Below, piece by piece: positions 13,391 through 15,903 of a stretch of 15,903 nucleotides of DNA; positions within the stretch are counted from its first letter, which is position 1; the number at the start of each line of letters is the position of its first letter. Made by a program: the position numbers and the translations under genes. The stretch comes from Methylotenera_A sp040387095 (GTDB lineage: Bacteria > Pseudomonadota > Gammaproteobacteria > Burkholderiales > Methylophilaceae), in NCBI GenBank assembly GCA_040387095.1, contig JAZKEJ010000094.1:1-15903 (forward strand). The letters run 5' to 3'. The notes beneath the pieces were generated by a model. It was not told the origin of the DNA, ran no database searches, and saw nothing but the letters and a program-made list of their open reading frames with translations.

Positions 13391-14620
13391 ATGATAGATA
13401 AACTCAATCCAGCTATGCAATGGCTAGAAAATTATGCTGTTTTACAGACGTTCGTCTACTTGGCCATCCTTTTATTAATCGCCTGGTTCGCAAATTCCGT
13501 CGTTAAAGTACTGCTGATTAAATTAGCGTTTAATCTGATCAGCGCCATTCCAATTGAGAATGTAAGCTCCGGAAATAAAATCATCAAACGCTTGGCAAAC
13601 ATATTGCCTGCGATCGTCATTTCTGCGGGAATTTCTTTTATTCCTGAAGTTTCAGCTGTGATTGTTACTATTGTTCAAAATGTTGCGAATGCTTTTATTG
13701 TGTTAACCATCGCGTTCGCAGCAAGCGATGGATTAAATGTCGGAAATAGCTTGTATTTAAAGCGTGCCGATGCACACCTGCATCCAATCAAGGGCTATAT
13801 ACAAGTTGCCAAGCTGGTTGTTACTATTATTGCCATTATTTTAATCGTGGCGACGTTGATTGACCGCTCGCCTGTCATTCTATTATCAGGCATTGGCGCA
13901 ATGGCAGCTGTGTTGATGCTGATTTTTCAAGACACCATTTTATCTTTAGTCGCCAGTGTACAAATTAGCTCTAACAATATTGTGCGCGTGGGCGACTGGA
14001 TTGAAATGCCGCAACTACATGCCGACGGCGACGTAATCGATGTCGCACTGCATACCGTAACAGTGCAGAATTTCGATAAAACCATTACCACCATTCCCAC
14101 CAAAAAATTCATCACCGAATCATTTAAAAATTGGCGCGGGATGCAAGAGTCTGGCGGTCGCAGAATTAAAAGAAGCCTTTATATCGACCAAAACAGCATT
14201 CATTTTATTGAGCCTGATACATTACGGAAAATGCAGTCTTTTGGCGTTCTGAAAGATTTTATTGCCAAAAAATCTTTAGAACTAGATGAATGGAATCAAC
14301 AGTTGGCGGCTCAGGGCCTGGAGCCGGTTAACCAACGTAGAATGACCAATATAGGTAACTTTCGTGCTTATATAGAGCAATATTTGCGCAATCATCCACA
14401 TATCCAACAAGAGATGACTTTGCTTGTTCGGCAGTTAAATCCCACACCGAATGGCTTACCAATAGAGATTTACTGTTTCACAAAAACTGTTCAATGGGCG
14501 GAATATGAGTCTATTCAATCCGATATATTTGACCATTTATTTGCCATTGTTAACCAATTCGATTTAAGAATATTCCAAAGCCCCAGCGGGCTGGATTTCG
14601 CACAATACAGCTCAAATTAA
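13391..14620 (+). CDS. ybdG: MscS-family mechanosensitive channel, YbdG type
   Basis: YbdG-type MscS homologues are inner-membrane channels; E. coli YbdG (415 residues) contributes the miniconductance MscM activity and osmotic protection. This protein has 409 residues. Predicted membrane segments lie at about 17-40, 68-88, 93-112, 135-155 and 160-185, the last reading ILLSGIGAMAAVLMLIFQDTILSLVASVQ, the pore-lining TM3 region in part. The MscS beta domain follows (VRVGDWIEMP and TVTVQNFDKTITTIPTKKF). The C-terminal blocks RRMTNIGNFRAYIEQYLRNH and EYESIQSDIFDHLFAIV are hallmark YbdG segments. The start ATG has only a purine-rich AAAAAGA upstream. The gene sits between ftsX and rpoH, with no functional link evident. 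Confidence 0.92.
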   Translation: MIDKLNPAMQWLENYAVLQTFVYLAILLLIAWFANSVVKVLLIKLAFNLISAIPIENVSSGNKIIKRLANILPAIVISAGISFIPEVSAVIVTIVQNVANAFIVLTIAFAASDGLNVGNSLYLKRADAHLHPIKGYIQVAKLVVTIIAIILIVATLIDRSPVILLSGIGAMAAVLMLIFQDTILSLVASVQISSNNIVRVGDWIEMPQLHADGDVIDVALHTVTVQNFDKTITTIPTKKFITESFKNWRGMQESGGRRIKRSLYIDQNSIHFIEPDTLRKMQSFGVLKDFIAKKSLELDEWNQQLAAQGLEPVNQRRMTNIGNFRAYIEQYLRNHPHIQQEMTLLVRQLNPTPNGLPIEIYCFTKTVQWAEYESIQSDIFDHLFAIVNQFDLRIFQSPSGLDFAQYSSN

Positions 14621-14713
14621 AACCTAAATTTAAGTGTGAATTTAAAGATATTCTTTTCATTGCCTTTTAACAAAATTCATCCACGCGGAACTACTACATA
14701 AAATCATATTTAT

Positions 14714-14735
14714 TAGCCCTAATGGGCTATTGTTT
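14714..14735 (+). terminator. Probable terminator after ybdG
   Basis: TAGCCC (14714-14719) pairs with GGGCTA (14724-14729) around TAAT and is followed by TTGTTT. The stem is short but GC-rich, and the T-run is interrupted. It lies about 95 bp after the ybdG stop codon. Confidence 0.55.
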
Positions 14736-14796
14736 GGCAAAATCATATTACTTACTATGTCAGTGCATACAAGAGGTTTCTAATAGATTTTATGTT

Positions 14797-14822
14797 GTAT
14801 CGAAATTAATTAATTTCGATAC
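14797..14822. promoter_or_regulatory. Perfect 26-bp palindrome, candidate operator
   Basis: GTATCGAAATTAA (14797-14809) is followed directly by its exact reverse complement (14810-14822), with no spacer and no mismatch. It ends 40 bp before the ATG of the CTERM gene. It overlaps a weak possible promoter (TTGTAT at 14795-14800 and GATACT at 14818-14823, 17 bp apart). The position and symmetry suit a dimeric repressor site. A zero-spacer palindrome could also form a cruciform or transcript hairpin. The regulator is unknown. Confidence 0.6.
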
Positions 14823-14850
14823 TTAATTCAGTTTTATTATTTTATCCAGT

Positions 14851-14855
14851 GGAGG
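14851..14855 (+). promoter_or_regulatory. Strong ribosome binding site of the CTERM gene
   Basis: GGAGG lies 7 nt before the ATG at 14863. It is the best Shine-Dalgarno in the window, unlike the weak or absent sites of most neighbours. This suggests high expression once the gene is transcribed, and it fixes the start codon. Confidence 0.85.
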
Positions 14856-14862
14856 CAACAAA

Positions 14863-15471
14863 ATGAAAAAATTAGCACTCGCAATAGCATTAATGGGATC
14901 GATCGGTAGCGCAAATGCTGCAGGTTTATCCATAGACACATCAGACTACGTCGATCCAGCCGTCAACATAGCAGCCTATAACGGTGATCCAGTAGCATCT
15001 ACCGGTGCTGTAGTTGCAGGTACGCTAGGCGCTTTAATCGCTGACGTAGCTGGCAGAATCACTTTTACTTATTTGGGTGATGAAAGTGGTCATGATAATA
15101 AATTTAGCTTGTGGTTAGGCTCACAAGTTTTAACTGAAGCTAATGGTATTGGCGATAGCGTTTCTGCAGATATTGGCGATGGTCTGGTAGATTTTAAATT
15201 TACAGACACGTTTACTAATCCAGATACCGATTTTGCAAATGGCGATGTTTCAACATCAATATTAGGTTTTGCTTTTTTAACTGTTACTGCTCCAGTTGGC
15301 ACACCTTATCAATACTACATCGGATTCAACGATACATTTGATAAAGATGCGGATTACGATGACTATGTAATAGGCGTTAACTTTAGTCCAGTTCCAGTTC
15401 CTGCCGCATTGCCATTAATGGCAACTGCTTTAGGCTTATTTGGTTTTGGTGCAAGCCGTAGACGCGTATAA
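14863..15471 (+). CDS. Exported VPxPA-CTERM (exosortase-type) protein
   Basis: The product has 202 residues. The signal peptide MKKLALAIALMGSIGSANA is followed by a mature region rich in Asp, Gly, Thr and Ser with no cysteine. The C-terminus is a tripartite sorting tail: VPVPA (177-181), a hydrophobic segment (about 182-196) and RRR (199-201). This resembles the VPLPA-CTERM/PEP-CTERM class recognised by exosortases, which cleave and possibly anchor proteins in exopolysaccharide-producing bacteria. Before the tail, DTFDKDADYDDYVIGVNF resembles the acidic DxDYxD motif common in such proteins (DUF4114-like). I do not recognise a named family for the body. No exosortase is in the window. It has its own strong ribosome binding site, a palindromic upstream site and a strong terminator, so it is a single-gene unit. 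Confidence 0.87.
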   Translation: MKKLALAIALMGSIGSANAAGLSIDTSDYVDPAVNIAAYNGDPVASTGAVVAGTLGALIADVAGRITFTYLGDESGHDNKFSLWLGSQVLTEANGIGDSVSADIGDGLVDFKFTDTFTNPDTDFANGDVSTSILGFAFLTVTAPVGTPYQYYIGFNDTFDKDADYDDYVIGVNFSPVPVPAALPLMATALGLFGFGASRRRV

Positions 15472-15499
15472 CAACATTTGTAGTGTTGATTTATGGTGT

Positions 15500-15532
15500 A
15501 AAAAAGGACGCTAAAGCGTCCTTTTTTATTTG
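15500..15532 (+). terminator. Strong intrinsic terminator before rpoH
   Basis: AAAAAAGGACGC (15500-15511) pairs with GCGTCCTTTTTT (15516-15527) around TAAA, a perfect 12-bp stem with a built-in T-run. The A-run on the left arm makes it bidirectional. It insulates rpoH from upstream transcription. Confidence 0.92.
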
Positions 15533-15565
15533 TAAAACTTCGTAACAGTTTGAAACTATTCGTTA

Positions 15566-15592
15566 CTAGCACTCTCATATACAGAGTGCTAA
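15566..15592 (+). promoter_or_regulatory. CIRCE element (HrcA operator) upstream of rpoH
   Basis: The sequence is CTAGCACTC, nine bases, then GAGTGCTAA. The known CIRCE consensus is TTAGCACTC-N9-GAGTGCTAA, so 17 of 18 consensus positions match; only the first base of 15566-15574 differs. HrcA binds this operator to repress heat-shock genes, and the site usually lies in or just after the promoter or in the leader. Here it ends 27 nt before the Shine-Dalgarno of rpoH. The RNA would also form a 9-bp hairpin (TAGCACTCT 15567-15575 with AGAGTGCTA 15583-15591). No neighbouring promoter can be assigned with certainty; TTGAAA at 15550-15555 is one candidate -35. hrcA itself is not in the window. Confidence 0.88.
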
Positions 15593-15619
15593 AATACTAT
15601 TTAAATTTAACCATTATTT

Positions 15620-15625
15620 AAGGAG
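15620..15625 (+). promoter_or_regulatory. Ribosome binding site of rpoH, points to an ATT start
   Basis: AAGGAG lies at 15620-15625. Seven bases later, at 15633, is ATT, with no ATG, GTG or TTG in that frame anywhere between the upstream stop (TAG at 15567-15569) and base 15687. This site decides the rpoH start. Confidence 0.8.
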
Positions 15626-15632
15626 TTTTACT

Positions 15633-15903
15633 ATTAACGCTTTAACAATACCGTCAATTTCGTCTCTTGATAGCTTTGATCAGTACATGCGTGCAATCAA
15701 GGCCTTTCCGCTATTGAGCGCAGAAGAAGAATATGATTTAGCTACCAAGCTCAAAAATAATAACGACTTAGACGCAGCGCAAACATTGATTGTTTCGCAT
15801 CTACGCTTAGTTGCTAGTATTGCGCGGGGCTATTTAGGTTATGGTTTGCCACAATCAGACCTTATTCAAGAAGGCAATATCGGCCTGATGAAAGCGGTTA
15901 AAC
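15633..15903 (+). CDS. rpoH: RNA polymerase sigma-32 (RpoH), probable AUU start, 3' end outside window
   Basis: RpoH directs RNA polymerase to heat-shock promoters. Ninety codons are visible. Read from ATT at 15633, the protein begins (M)NALTIPSISSLDSFDQYM and continues RAIKAFPLLSAEEEYDLATKL, the start of the sigma-32 N-terminal region. HLRLVASIARGYLGYGLPQSDL then IQEGNIGLMKAV is the core-binding region 2.1-2.2. Betaproteobacterial RpoH proteins typically start a few residues before a leucine/proline-rich LTLPS-like stretch, so translation should begin near here. No conventional start codon exists, but AAGGAG is placed 7 nt before ATT. The only in-frame ATG (15687) would remove 18 residues and has no ribosome binding site. 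A CIRCE element lies in the leader. A sequencing error turning ATG into ATT cannot be excluded. Confidence 0.92.
   Translation, partial: MNALTIPSISSLDSFDQYMRAIKAFPLLSAEEEYDLATKLKNNNDLDAAQTLIVSHLRLVASIARGYLGYGLPQSDLIQEGNIGLMKAVK

Noticed and set aside
14731..14765. Possible sigma-54 promoter before the CTERM gene (TTGGCA near 14733)
   Set aside because: The required GC at the -12 position is absent at the right spacing.
15550..15580. Sigma-32 promoter before rpoH (TTGAAA with TCTCATAT)
   Set aside because: The 17-bp spacer is longer than typical, and the -10 matches only six of eight positions within the CIRCE element. Autoregulation by sigma-32 is not supported.
15687..15903. rpoH starting at ATG 15687
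   Set aside because: It would drop 18 residues of the expected N-terminus and has no Shine-Dalgarno, while AAGGAG lies at 15620-15625 before ATT.

Overview
The window looks like a chromosomal housekeeping segment from a low-to-moderate GC betaproteobacterium. My best guess is the Methylophilaceae (Methylotenera or Methylophilus type). This is inferred from the gene order rsmD-coaD-YfhL ferredoxin beside an M16 peptidase pair and ftsYEX-rpoH, from the protein sequences, and from the AT-leaning codon use. I could not run a database search. I see no phage, transposase, CRISPR array, rRNA or tRNA.

Layout. (1) Bases 1-3780, plus strand: heat-shock chaperone locus grpE (5' end outside the window), dnaK and dnaJ. 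A sigma-32-type promoter lies before dnaK, a hairpin lies between dnaK and dnaJ, and a strong terminator follows dnaJ. (2) 3781-5221, plus strand: a small exported protein and a DUF6445-like 2-oxoglutarate/Fe(II) oxygenase, each a separate unit. (3) 5234-7358, minus strand: a probable operon rsmD, coaD, YfhL-type ferredoxin, gloA and a small uncharacterised gene, with a recognisable sigma-70 promoter upstream of rsmD. (4) 7502-10339, minus strand: two exported M16-type proteins, one with an intact zinc site and one without, separated by a 97-bp imperfect inverted repeat. (5) 10535-13256, plus strand: ftsY, ftsE and ftsX. (6) 13391-15471, plus strand: a YbdG-type mechanosensitive channel and an exosortase-type (VPxPA-CTERM) secreted protein. 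(7) 15566 to the end: rpoH (sigma-32), cut by the window edge.

How the parts connect. The window starts with sigma-32 client genes and ends with the gene for sigma-32. The dnaK upstream region carries a good sigma-32 promoter match. The rpoH leader carries a near-perfect CIRCE element, the HrcA operator. This suggests a layered circuit in which HrcA controls sigma-32 supply and sigma-32 drives dnaK/dnaJ, whose products in turn control sigma-32 stability and folding. The most striking point is that rpoH has no ATG, GTG or TTG at its expected start. A strong Shine-Dalgarno sequence sits 7 nt before an ATT codon, so sigma-32 probably starts at AUU, a start codon known from IF3-controlled infC. 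In E. coli ftsYEX and rpoH are contiguous; here a mechanosensitive channel and a CTERM protein with its own terminator lie between them, so rpoH must have its own promoter.
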